DNA from: Gyrodactylus bullatarudis
Lineage: Eukaryota; Platyhelminthes; Monogenea; Gyrodactylidea; Gyrodactylidae
Direction: 5' to 3'
NCBI GenBank assembly: GCA_012064415.1
Contig: SSNU01000223.1
Span: 62,001-126,000 of the forward strand
DNA length: 64,000 nt
The position numbers were made by a program, and so were the translations under genes. Position 1 is the stretch's first letter. Every line of letters begins with the position of its first letter. Positions 37,098 to 49,400 of this stretch are shown here, piece after piece. The notes beneath the pieces were generated by a model. That model saw nothing but the letters and a program-made list of their open reading frames with translations, had not been told where the DNA came from and made no database searches.

Positions 37098-38353
37098 ATG
37101 TCCCGTAGAAGCATTGAAGAAGATCTTCGACATGTCGAATTTGAAACCTCAGAAGAAATCAGTGTCACTCCAACCTTTGATGGAATGAACCTGAAAGATG
37201 ATGTTCTTCGCGGTATTTATGCATATGGATTTGAAAAACCATCGGCCATTCAGCAGAGAGCTATCAAACAAATTATTCGAGGTCGCGATGTTATAGCTCA
37301 GTAAGTTTACTCTTTCTCTTCTAATAAAATTTTATAATCCTGGTAATTTCTTATTTTAGAGCACAGTCAGGTACAGGTAAAACAGCAACCCTAGCCATTT
37401 CTTGTCTTCAATTGATCGACATTAATTTACGTGAAACACAAGTCTTGATTCTCTCACCAACTCGTGAATTGGCTTCACAAATTCAAAAGGTTGTCCTTGG
37501 TATTGGTGACTACGTTAATGCCACTTGTCACGCTTGCTATGGTGGTACCAACATTGGGGAAGATATTAGAAAACTCGATTATGGTCAGCACATTGTTTCA
37601 GGTACTCCAGGACGTGTTTTTGACATGATCCGGCGTAGAAATCTTAGAACAAGAGCCATTAAAGCTTTTGTTCTTGACGAAGCAGATGAAATGTTGGATA
37701 AAGGCTTCAAAGAACAAATTTATGATGTCTATCGTTATCTTCCACCTGGCACTCAGGTCGTCCTCCTTTCAGCTACAATGCCTCACGAGATTCTCGAGAT
37801 GACCTCAAAGTTTATGACTAATCCTGTTAGAATTCTTGTTAAACGTGATGAACTTACCCTTGAAGGAATAAAGCAATTTTTCGTTGTTGTTGAGAGAGAA
37901 GAATGGAAGTTTGATACTCTCTGTGATCTCTACGACTCCTTAACAGTTACTCAAGCTGTAATTTTCTGTAATACAAAAGTCAAAGTTGCCTGGTTAACCG
38001 ATAAAATGTTGAAGAATAATTTTACAGTCTCCTCAATGCATGGTGATATGGAACAGGCAGAAAGAGAAGAAATTATGCGCCAGTTCAGAGCTGGTGAAAG
38101 TCGTGTTCTTATCACGACAGATCTATGGGCTCGTGGTCTCGATGTTCAACAAGTCAGTCTGGTAATCAACTACGATTTGGCCACAAATCGTGAAGTTTAC
38201 ATTCATAGAATCGGTCGTTCTGGTCGTTTCGGACGCAAAGGTGTTGCTATCAACTTTGTTAGAACTGAAGATGTCAATATTCTCAGAGACATTGAACAGT
38301 ACTACTCTACGCAAATCGATGAAATGCCAATGAATGTTACTGACCTTATTTAA
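37098..38353 (+). CDS. eIF4A3: Eukaryotic initiation factor 4A-III (DEAD-box helicase, exon junction complex)
   Basis: Two exons, 37098-37300 and 37360-38353, joined across a 59-bp GT-AG intron (GTAAGT...TTTTAG) that splits a Gln codon; the product is 398 aa (human about 411). It is an ATP-dependent RNA clamp deposited upstream of splice junctions as the core of the exon junction complex, acting in mRNA localisation and nonsense-mediated decay. Motifs: Q motif near 45-57 ([10 protein letters not shown]), AQSGTGKT (69-76), PTREL (101-105), GTPGR, DEAD (174-177), SAT (205-207), VIFCNT, ARGLD (325-329), HRIGRSGR (350-357). The [13 protein letters not shown] start, the [16 protein letters not shown] block and the end [13 protein letters not shown]...DLI are characteristic of eIF4A-III, as opposed to translation factors eIF4A-I/II. 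All catalytic motifs are intact. The next gene starts 72 bp downstream on the same strand. Confidence 0.97.
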
Positions 38354-38425
38354 AATTGTTTCATTGTACAACATTCTTTTGTGAATATAAAAATTCTTAC
38401 ATAAAATTCATTCATTCTTACTCCA

Positions 38426-38986
38426 ATGGCTAAGAAGTTAGATCAGGATAAGGGTCCTCATGACATAAACCATTCGCAGGAAATTATTGAAAAGCTTACT
38501 GCCGCCAATAATGTGTTGAAGAATGAATTAACCTTGAGGTCGTCTACCCATGCGAAGGAGGTTACCAAGTCGAACACAGAAGTTCAAATGATTAATGAAA
38601 AGCTAAAGCTCAAACAGAATGAATTGGAAGAAGTACATTTAACTTTGGAGTCTGTGATAAATTCTCTAAAAGCTATGAAGATAGAATCTTCAAGTACTCA
38701 AATCACTCTTCAAACTCAACTTCAAAAGTTGAATAAAGACCTCAAGCAAAAAGACGAGACAATTAAGGGATTACAAAGCAAGCTTGCTCAACTAGAGATT
38801 ACACTAAATGAGCTCAAATACGATTACAAGGTTACTATAAATTCCTTGCATAATTCGTACACTAGTGTAACGGAAAATGCACTAAGATCTGTTCAAGAGG
38901 AGATCGAAGAAGAGGTCAAGAGGTTCGGAGGCGAGCTAAACACACTCAACAATGATTACTTGAATAAAATAAAGAGATGTTATTAA
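38426..38986 (+). CDS. Coiled-coil protein, possibly DRC12/CCDC153-like
   Basis: An intronless frame of 186 aa starting at the first ATG after eIF4A3. Apart from a polar N-terminus (about 1-18) it is one long predicted coiled coil, rich in Lys, Glu, Gln and Leu with heptad-like spacing (about 20-130), ending in a basic tail KIKRCY. The pattern of an N-terminal L-K-N-E-L-T-L-R segment, a long coil and a C-terminal Y-x-x-x-x-x-S-L block resembles dynein regulatory complex subunit 12 (CCDC153), an axonemal protein; this is weak, from recall of family layout, and coiled coils mislead. It lies 72 bp after the eIF4A3 stop with no clear poly(A) signal between, so the two may share a transcript or overlapping UTRs. 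Its 3' end converges on Ran (197 bp). Confidence 0.75.
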   Translation: MAKKLDQDKGPHDINHSQEIIEKLTAANNVLKNELTLRSSTHAKEVTKSNTEVQMINEKLKLKQNELEEVHLTLESVINSLKAMKIESSSTQITLQTQLQKLNKDLKQKDETIKGLQSKLAQLEITLNELKYDYKVTINSLHNSYTSVTENALRSVQEEIEEEVKRFGGELNTLNNDYLNKIKRCY

Positions 38987-39183
38987 AATAGAAAAAAACA
39001 ATTATCCTCGAATCATCTTTTATAGATATATTTAACATTTACACGCTCAGAAATAGTAGGAACATAAAAATTTAACTAGATTCGATTGCAATGGTATATA
39101 AATATTATAAAATGTAGTTTTTATTATTTGCAATTCAACCTGTTGATCTTAAATTATTCATGAGTGTATTGAGAAATAATTTT
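38987..39183. other. Convergent 3' ends (coiled-coil gene and Ran)
   Basis: 197 bp between two convergent stop codons. It contains a minus-strand AATAAA (complement at 39120-39125) suitable as the Ran poly(A) signal. Confidence 0.6.
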
Positions 39184-39825
39184 TTAGATATCATCTTCTT
39201 CATCTGGAAGGGCCATCTTGGAAGCATTCTCAAGCTCTTGTTCGTACTGTTGGATCATCTTGTCATCGAGAGTGACCTCTGGAGGTGCGAGAGCAGGCAT
39301 AGCGACGAATTCAAGATTTGGATCACCGAGTAATTTTCTGGCTAGCCAGAGGAAAGGCTTTTCAAAGTTATAGTTTGACTTTGCAGAGATGTCATAGTAC
39401 TGAAGGTTCTTCTTTCTATGGAAGCAAATAGACTTGGCCTTAACTTTTCTGTCTTTAACGTCAACTTTATTACCACAGAGAACAATGGGAATTGTGTCAC
39501 AGACCCGGATAAGATCTCTGTGCCAGTTTGGAACATTTTTGTATGTGATACGACTAGTGACATCGAACATGATGATGGCACATTGACCACTGATGTAGTA
39601 GCCGTCTCTTAGACCACCAAATTTCTCTTGACCAGCTGTATCCCAGACGTTGAATTGGATTTGACCACGAGATGTCGAGAAGACGAGAGGATGCACTTCA
39701 ACACCAAGAGTTGCAACATATTTCTTTTCGAATTCACCGGTGGTGTGACGTTTGACGAAAGTTGTCTTACCAGTACCTCCATCACCGACAAGCACAAGTT
39801 TAAAAGCTATCTGACCGTCAGACAT
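39184..39825 (-). CDS. Ran: GTP-binding nuclear protein Ran
   Basis: 213 aa, a single uninterrupted coding exon. Ran is the small GTPase whose nuclear GTP-bound form loads and unloads importins and exportins and also acts in spindle assembly. Sequence features: P-loop GDGGTGKT (14-21), effector segment [36 protein letters not shown] (switch II, with the catalytic Gln), NKVD, the [20 protein letters not shown] block, and an acidic C-terminus ending DEEDDI that acts as the autoinhibitory tail. There is no prenylation Cys box, as expected. Length matches the family (about 216). The absence of introns could mean intron loss or a retrocopy, but there is no poly(A) tail or damage, so I treat it as the functional gene. 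Confidence 0.98.
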   Translation of the reverse strand: MSDGQIAFKLVLVGDGGTGKTTFVKRHTTGEFEKKYVATLGVEVHPLVFSTSRGQIQFNVWDTAGQEKFGGLRDGYYISGQCAIIMFDVTSRITYKNVPNWHRDLIRVCDTIPIVLCGNKVDVKDRKVKAKSICFHRKKNLQYYDISAKSNYNFEKPFLWLARKLLGDPNLEFVAMPALAPPEVTLDDKMIQQYEQELENASKMALPDEEDDI

Positions 39826-40412
39826 GTTTACAGGTTATTCCAAGGAATAGTGTGTTCAAAATATTTAACGCGCTCACACAGTAAATCAGTTCAAAACAAA
39901 ATTGAAAACAATATTTTAATTTAATTTAACGATTTTTCTTTATTCGATAGAAATATTTAAATTTTTCTTAAGATCCAAGACAAAAACCCTAAATACCAAG
40001 AATTTTTAAGCTCTGGGAAAAAGTTAAGAACATTTTGTCTCATATTACCCTAATAATCTTAATGCTTTAGATACATTGGAGAAATTTTTTGGCTTATCTG
40101 TATTTTATGATACTTTGCATTATACAAAAAATTATTATTACTAATACGAAATTTGTGTGAGGATTGATAAAAATAACGAGATTTTCATTATCGATTTTAT
40201 TTCAATTTGAGAATTTCAAGAGATCAGAGTTATTATTTATGTACAAATATTCCGATAATATAAAAAACCATCTTCACTCATTTCATCTACATTAGAATAC
40301 GTGTTTCATTCATTGAGTTTATTAGTCTCAGGGGAAAATTGAATTGATAAATTAGAAAGTAATCTGGGCGCTAAAATAAAATAGAAAAATTTGCTTCTTT
40401 GAAAGTTAAAAT
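39826..40412. other. Spacer between Ran 5' end and NFI 3' end
   Basis: 587 bp between tandem minus-strand genes. A minus-strand AATAAA (complement 40196-40201) could end NFI transcripts. The remainder should hold the Ran promoter; no specific element was recognised. Confidence 0.5.
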
Positions 40413-43400
40413 TCAGTTTTCTTCGGAGTTGGGTGAGAGAGCTTTGTTATCAATTGGTTTGAATGAAAAAATCGTATCTGGTTCAACAGATAGAGGCGTG
40501 AAAGACAATTGACGCAATGAAGTTCGTATATTTGTGGAGTTAGGCTTACTGCAACGCTTTGAATCCTCTATGTTGTGATTCTTCTTGACAATGAATTTCT
40601 GGGAAATTGGCGAGTCATTTCGTTGAGATGGACTCTTACATAATACAGGAAACTCCTCCGGTTGTTGTAACGTTGTTGTCAATTGTACTGGTGATGAACT
40701 GAGAGAACTATTAAAAACTTTGTCATAAAATACAGATTGAATGCCTGAAGAGCTAACACAACGAGATGAAACTTTTTTCTGGCCATATTGTTGTGATATA
40801 TTTATGAGGATTTCAATTAATTCAGGATTTGTCTGAAAAAAAATTAGTTGAGTCTACTAATGAGTAAAATGAGAGAAATAGAATTAAACCTACTTGATAT
40901 TGGGGTGAATTACGAAGTAATTTAATGAATCTTGTCCTATCAGATTCCCCTATAGATCTGTAACTGCTATTATTGTTGTTGTCAGAATTTTGAAAAATTC
41001 GAATATCCGGAAATTCAGGAGATTTCTTGACAATATTGCTTGTGTATGGAGATCTATCTGGCGTTGAAGGGGACGCTCCAAGAAGGGGTAATAATGTATT
41101 TGAACTAGCATCACTGCTGCATGCAGATGAAACGTTACGGTTATCACTTGAAGCTCTGAAATTTAACAAGAATAATTAACTTAATCAACTCTTTATTTTA
41201 ATTCAAGAATAAAAACAAACTTTTTTGATTTTTCATCATCTATGGCATTTTGAAGGAGCTGGACAAAATTTTGATTTTGATGTTTTGAAGCGGCAATACC
41301 GGCCAGTTCTTCCTCCTCTTCATCATAGGGTTCGTTCAATCTTTGCATTTTATCATTAAAACTAAGGCGTTTATCTAATTTTAATTGGGCTTCCTTTAGC
41401 CTATCATCAGGCATGGAATCTATTTGGAAAAAATGTAAAAATTATAATTTTAAATAGCACATACGAAAAAAATTCAAGTATATCTTGAAAAAATATATTG
41501 ATATAGGATAGTATTGTGGGTCAAATGAAACTTTTGAATATCTCAAAAACTGTACATTCAGACCCAGCTTATCTTATCCGATTAAAGGAATTATTATTTT
41601 ATCTTGCTGAATCGTGTAATTCAACAAATATTTGGGAAAATAGAATTTGAGATAACTCACAGATATCATCGTGAATACCAATGAACTCTAGATTTAATGG
41701 CTTTTGAGATTCAGATGGACTAATAAAGTCTTGCATAATGTTTATCAGTGAACTCTCATCAGATCCTGTTGGTGTACGAGCTTCAAGGCGTTTCTTTGCT
41801 GGTTGTCGAGGTATTAAAGTCTCGTCTGGATTTATTTCATTCTCTCTCCGAATAGGATGTGAGTTCTCTTCAATTTTTCTTTTTAAAGAATTCCGTAATT
41901 TTTCATGGCCTAAGAAGGCAGATTTCAGTTGACTAGAGCTGCCTAATTCTTTTGCTTTAGGAACTGGAGACCATTGAAAGAGGTCAGGATAATTTTGATG
42001 AGATCCGTTCATAGTGATGGAGTTGTTATTTTCGTTCTGAAATAAAAAATCAGATTTATCAGATTATAAAACAGAGAAGATTCCGGAGATCAAATCAAAC
42101 CTTTTCAGCTATTCGCAAAATATTATCATGTATTATATCAGTAGAACCTCAAGAAATATGCGCTAAAAATTAATCCATATGCGCATATAAATATGCGTTT
42201 TTGATTTTACAGTAAAATAACAATACTACTTTAAAGTGTATGTCAGAATCATTTTTTCGAGATGAAAAGTTTAGTATCATCAAGATAACAATGATGAACA
42301 ATTTAATGATGGAAACCCACGCCATGAATGAACAAGGAATCACTTTAAAGTATTCTGATTGGTCAAGCTCATTGTAAGGGGGACTTTACAATGAACGAAT
42401 TACTACAAATATCAATAAATGAATCTCATTGGTCAAGCTGTTAAATTACAATCAATGAATATACTTCACATGTATTACTCATCTTCATACATAAGCTTTG
42501 TTACTTAATATAAGAATATATATATAAGAATATATACTGCATATATATGTGCTTATAAAATGCGTATGCGTTTATAAATTTTAAATGCAAAAATATGCGT
42601 TTCTAAAATCTTAACCCTTATACCTAGAAAATATTTGAATAGCTATTTTTGATTGTTTTCAAATTCAAACCATGAGAAAAAATATACAATTTATGCGTTT
42701 TTGAGGCTCTATATATCAGTAAATTAGGGTTAAATATTCAAGTGAATTTTATTAATAATCTTAGTAAAGTTCATTCAAAATTTGTTGGCACGTATTTAAA
42801 AATTGTAATTATCAAATGAGATTTTGAATATTCATAAGAAATTTTCAAATATTTATTTCAAAATTTAATTCTCTATCGAATGAGCAAATAGCCTAAAAAG
42901 TTGTAAAAATTTGTATCACCCTAATATACATGCAAAAATTTTGCGATCACTATATTTGTTTGCACTCAAGAAGCAATTTTATCAGCTCAGCTTGACGAAA
43001 TGGTTTGGTTAAAGTCAAGTATTTTAAAATAAAAAGAAACATACTTGATTTGGGAAGAAAATATTTTCATTATTAAGATTGTTTATTGAGGTAAGGTTGG
43101 TTTGGTAATTTCGAGGAAAATTGGAACAACTCGACGAATAGGAAGCTGTCGATGTGGGAGAAACTCCATGGCTATTGCGACCTTGTGTATTATTACAATT
43201 ATTTGATGCATTTTTATGATGAAAGGAATCAGATGAAGGTTGCTGGCAATTATTTCGGAGGCCGTTCAGGGTCTGTTGATGAACATTGTCAACGTAATGC
43301 AGGGAAGATTTAAATAATGGGACCATTTCAATCATTTCATAGTCGCTGGAATTCAAAGCGAGCTTATTGAATGAGTTCCCAGTGGGCAAAACAGTCTCTA

Positions 43401-46400
43401 GATTAAAATAGAATGAATTTATTCTGGATCAGATTTCTTTACAAATTCTCTATTTATTTCATCAAGAATTCGAATACGATAGAGATTTTTAGGAATCTAG
43501 ATCATGTTGCCTACTTTTATCATATGAGGAAAAATATCTATTTTATTTATTCTTCAAATTTCTATTTGGCGGGAAATCCTATTTTTTGGCTTAAAATTTC
43601 TATTAACCATTAAAGTCCAGCAAAATTTTTTTTCATGACTCGCGTTCAATCTTTTGTCTATCCAATGGTTTGTGAATACGCTGATAACGGATATACAGGT
43701 TATCTTTGAAGCTTTAACAGATAGAGTTCGGGCGATTGCATATTTTAAATCTAAGGGCATACTTATTATCTTATGACCTTGGGAAAAGGGTTTTCAAAAA
43801 ACGTTTTAAACAAAAATTAAATTTTTGGAAAAAAACAAATTTTTTGAATTAGTATATCACGGGTTTGATGAATGATAGAGCTTAGATCCTTGCGTATACC
43901 AGGAGATTAATAAACTTCCTATCGATTGGGTGGCAAAGAAAATATTTTTCTAAGGCTTAGATGAACAATAATGATTTTCTAAAATGATTTGTGATAGATA
44001 TAACCTAATGAGACTTGAAGGGTTAATTTGGAAGTGATAAAGGATCAGAATCAGTCAAGTATGCCGGATATAATCATAAAATTTCCAACAGATACACCAT
44101 TTTCGAGGGATTTTGAATTATTGAAATTAAATTGATTTTCAAGTAGTGAAAATAATCTAAATATCGAAATTCAACTCCCAAACTGTAATTGGATCAAATT
44201 CAGCATAATTGGTTGTCTTGTCCAATTTTGATCCTGGGAAAGTTCTTACTTTGAAATCAATAAAAATTTTCAGTTCAAAGTTAAAAAATGGGAATTTGGC
44301 TTCGAGTCGAAGTGTGGAAAATAACCATATTTTCCTTAAAAATAGTTTTTTATCTTCAAATAATGAAAAATATTTAATTTTTGTTTAAATATATACTTTT
44401 TTATTAATTTCGAGTTGACGCGATTTTTCTTTTTTTAAACTTTGAGTAAGGTGCGAGAGGAATAAAACGTTTTTTTCAGGATCACCAATTATATTAATTG
44501 AATGAACTGTCAATTTGAACTGATCTCGGATCATCGTAATTTATGATTTTTCAAAAATGGTCTGAAAATGGTCTGTTTCCTGGAATCTGTAGGATCATCT
44601 TTTGTTCCCTTGTCTAATGATGTTTGATCCCTCTCACACCTTTGCATTTATTTCCAAATTCATCGAGAATAGCTTTATATATTTTTCAAGCTAGATTAAA
44701 AGCGAAAGAAGGCAAATATGGCAATATAGAGAGTAAGCCAACTCGAATTATAATTAATAATTATTAATTAATAGCATTTTCCCTTGATTTTAATTAATGT
44801 TTTTTTTTGTTTTGATGAAAAAAAGAAGATGACAAGAGTTCTTGTACCATCCCAAGAGGGTAGTGTAGAGTTTTATCTCTTCGTCTAATCTCTCACTTGC
44901 CTCATTCTGACTTTTACACTTCACTCTCTTTCATGATACAAGGGATATTGGAATTGCCCAATAACCTCATTCTGGATTGGTACAGTTAGTTGTCTTGAAA
45001 TTGTGTATTTTTTCCAATTAATCATGGATGATGATCCGTGGGAGATTAGAATTTCATCGGTTAGTTATTATAATGATGATACGTTTATATTAATAATTTC
45101 TTTTCTCTTCGCGTTCAACTCCCCCCCCCCTCTTCGACTTTTCTTGTTGGGAACAAAATTATTTAAAGATTTTATTATTCTCATTAATCAAAAATCATAA
45201 TACATCTTGATTTTATTCATTATCACTTGAAAATAACGAATGTATCAAATGAGAGCTTTGGTTCATCCCGTCTTAAGTACTAAAAACAAATTTTACTGTA
45301 TTCGATGCAAAGTCAATTTTCATAGGCTAAAGCGGGGGTAACATCTCAAGTTGAGCGATTCTTTTGAAGAAAACAAAATTAATTCTTGGAATCGTTTCCA
45401 AGTCTAACTTTAGTTGTCAATTTTTTTGTCAAGAAAAAAAACTTGGCATTCAAGAGTTTACAAAAAATTTTGAATAGATTAAAAATGTTGAAACTAACCA
45501 ATTCGATATTGTTCTACTTGTTCGATGGAAAAGGGTCCGTAAACATCAACATGCTCATCTCGATCTCGAGAGGAATCTAAAATAAAAATATTTCAAATGA
45601 AAAGACTCATTCTAATTGATATCTATTAGAGATTAGAATTTCTGTAAAATCTCTGGGACGAAATTTGTTACAGTTGATTCACACGAATCCAATCCTTAGT
45701 GAAGCTCATGAATCATGAGTCATAATATTGCTTGCAACTAAAGACCAACACAATGCGATAATTTAAAAATCAATCCAACCATAGATAAGCGAATCCTAGT
45801 ACCTTGATAAGTTGAAGTTAAAAATTACAAAAGGTATATTAAATATATGCTTCGCTAGTTCTGATGAAAAAGCTTGCCAAGACTAAAGACAATATATTGA
45901 TTATCCTATAATCAAATATATATTCTCTCATAAATTGTTAACCAGGGTCCGGTTCACTAAGCATCATCAAGTTTTCTCTTCAACTAAGGATATATATTCT
46001 TGAAAATGCTCGGTGTACTTTTAGTGTAATTGGTTTGTTTTGCTTTGTAATGGGAATTAATGAATCAGTTGAAAAAATTCAATATGATACTCAATTGATT
46101 TATAGATTCATTCATCCAAATTAAAATTATATTAAACTTTAATATCTATCCGTTAATTAGTTCAGAGAGGTAAAATTCAATTTCAATTCGCGCCAAAATC
46201 ACGATTTGAGTAGTTTGTCTGTCTGTAAGAAGCTTAAAGACTTTTTTTTTATTATGACTTATTTGAGTGAATAAAAATCTTGAGATTTTTTCTCAAATGT
46301 GCGTGAAAGGTTCTAAATCCACACTTGACTCAATTTGAAGAGAGAGAGCTTCTTTATTAAAAATAAATGAATTTCTCTAAACCCTCAATAAATAGAGATT

Positions 46401-49400
46401 TTACAAGGAAATAATAGGGAAAAAATAGATACAGCATTTGTCTAGGTTACATTTGTTTATTTAGAGTAGAGGAATTTGAAATTCACAATGACATGTGAAA
46501 CGCCCAAGAGGACGAAATAGAGACGCAATTGGGTTTGTTACAATTTATTGTTTATACAACCAAAGTGTCCTTGAATTAATAGTCTATCGATGGGCAGACC
46601 ATCAAAGAGTGAAAGACTAGGTAATTTATTAGAAATTTACAAAACAATATTCCCTCTCTGTCGAACTCTTTCGAAATGCTTTTACAAAATCAGTTTACAG
46701 GATTTATAAAATTTCGAAAAGTCTTTTCGTACATTTGTCAAAAGACAGATTATTAAGAGTAGAGTAAAAAAGAATCAGATAATTTCTGTAAAGAAAAAAA
46801 TTTCTTTTGCAAGTAAAAAGAAAGTAGCAGCAATATGAAAAGAAGAGAACAGATTCCGTCCGGTAGTTGAGCAGGGTGTTCAATGTCAAATAAAAACAAG
46901 ATAATTATTATCACACATAAAGAAACTGTAGTAGAGTATTATGGAGAGAAAAAGGTAAGAACTTGTAAGGTCTCTCTTCTGTAGAAAGAGAGTTGGAGTT
47001 GTTCTTTGTTCACAAGTCTACGCGATATGTCTAATCTGAATTTGACTTTGCACGGAAATTTCATATGCTACTTTTTTTAAGAAGAAACCCTTTTCACATG
47101 CATTTTTTGACCAGAGATAAGAAATTCTTGAGAAATTTGTTGGTTTGAGAGTGAACTCAAATTTAGAGAGAAAGAAAATCATTTTATGTGCTCCTTAAAT
47201 CAATGACCTAAAATTGTTGAGATCAATTAAGTATTTTCAGTGTGTTCATTTACTGCCAACACTTCAGATTTCTCAAGTGACAGCTATACACACTTTCAAA
47301 CTTTAGACGGGTTATTGTTACTCTAATTATACAATTGATTTAAACAAGTAGTAATTTAGAATTTAGTACTAGAGCTGATTGATATCAAGTCACAATAATC
47401 TTAATATTTTCATCAAAATTTCAAGTTGGCGCTAAATTCAAACTTTTTCGAACTGGAAATTTTTATAGATTTCAAAATGAAAGAGGGATCAAAGCAAGTT
47501 TTTCAAAGATCAGAATGAGACAAGTGAACCGATTATTTCCATTGAATTTTTGATGTTTCTTGGATTGTCGAAATTTGACTAATTTTTTCAACTGACAGAT
47601 ACACCAAACATAAGACGGGCTAGTGGGAAATTGATTTATACAAGGGCTTATATAGAATTTATTCATACATCTGTTTGATATGAAGTTACAAAGATCTCAA
47701 CATTTTCATCAAAATTTTAAGTTGACGGCAAATTTCAATTTTTTGAATTTTTAAATTTTCAACCAGTTTTAGACGAACATGAGAGAGAAACAAAGTTTAC
47801 GTATACTGGAGAGGTGATACAGTTGAAATCCATCTAGTTTTTTTTATTCGAAAAACCCGAATGAATCATTGAATGAAAGGGAAGGCCAGACATTATCAGA
47901 TGTCAACTGACTTGTAGATTTATTATTATTCCCTTTCCAATCTAAGACGAGGGAAAAGTACAATTCTATTCAACCAACTAATAATAAAAGGGATATAGTA
48001 TTTTTTAAAAATGATGACGGTTTACATCTCAGCAAATGATAAAAGGTAAAAGATATTATCGACTCTTTGTTCGAATGTATCTTCATTTAGTTTGTAAAGC
48101 TTTTCACTTTTATAATCACTCAATATACAGTAGTAGTATATATGATAATGTCCGATTTTTCATTGAGAGATTTATCAGTTTTCATTGGGAGGGGGAGGTG
48201 GAAAAGAAGACGTGAGGAACTAAAAGAAGAACACATCCACATGGACAAAGATATATAAATGAGAACCAACATGTCAAAAATAATAAATGCAGATATCAGT
48301 ATTGTCTTTTATTTTGGGCATATTTCACTCGCAATCTCCATAATTCATAATTGATTAATGAGGCCTTGTTTATGTGGGCATACTGTATGGTATACAGTTT
48401 ACTTTTGTAAAACGGAGGAATAAATACCTAGGAAAAAAACAACGAAGGTCCCTTCTCATAAAGCGGGGAGGACACTCCTTAATTTTGATACAAACTTTTG
48501 TTTAGTTTTATCCAGTTGTTGTTAGGCTGGAAAGTATACATTTTCCCTTGTAATTAGAAGACAGAAAAATGGATAATACACAAAGAGTACGCCACACACT
48601 TATCAGTGAATTCGAGGAGAAATTTAGAATTAAAATGCCAAAAAAATATGCCGACTTATTTGTATATATAAATATCCCAGTAATTTCTTTAGGTAATTTG
48701 ACATTTTACAACTTTGAGGCTATCTTCTACCTTTTTGGAATCTAAGCCAAAAATTAGCGCTCATTTATTAAAATAAAGTTATTCTCGATGAATTTGGGGA
48801 TTTTTTGAAGATTTTATGGCATTCAGATTCACTGATTTAAGAAAAAAATTCAACTCAAAATTTGAAAAATTCGCGCCAACTAGAAATTAAATTTTTTTCT
48901 CAAATCAGTGAAAGTGTCCAAAGAAATCCTCAGATAACATGAAATTTTTGTGAAAATCATAAATTCATCGAAATACTTTTAAGAAAAGTTATTAGATAAA
49001 ACGTTTACCTCCATGTGTAGCCCGATTGAAGGGTTGTTCTGCATTGGAATTTTGTTCTGATTCGTCATCTTTCTTTGGCGAAATTATTGTATACCCGGCT
49101 TGTGTTAGTGCCTTGAGGACAACAACTAAGGCCACTGAGGTTGCACGGAATCTCAAATGTTGTGGACGTACACAGAGCTCTTCGTCACATGTGTGAATCA
49201 TCATACTGGTATCTGTGCTGGACATTGGCAGACCATGATAAAGCATACCTACGACAGTATCCAAACGCCAAACCTATCAGTTAATTAGATATGAATAAAA
49301 TAAATTTTTATTGTTTATGTTTATTCTTTTGACAATCAATTAAGCAAACTGTATTCAGATTGTAGTAAATATCATAATAGTAGAAATAATAAACAAAGTT

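Noticed and set aside
39184..39825. Ran as a processed pseudogene because it has no introns
   Set aside because: All GTPase motifs and the acidic tail are intact, there is no poly(A) tract or target duplication, and neighbouring PSMB4 is also intronless.
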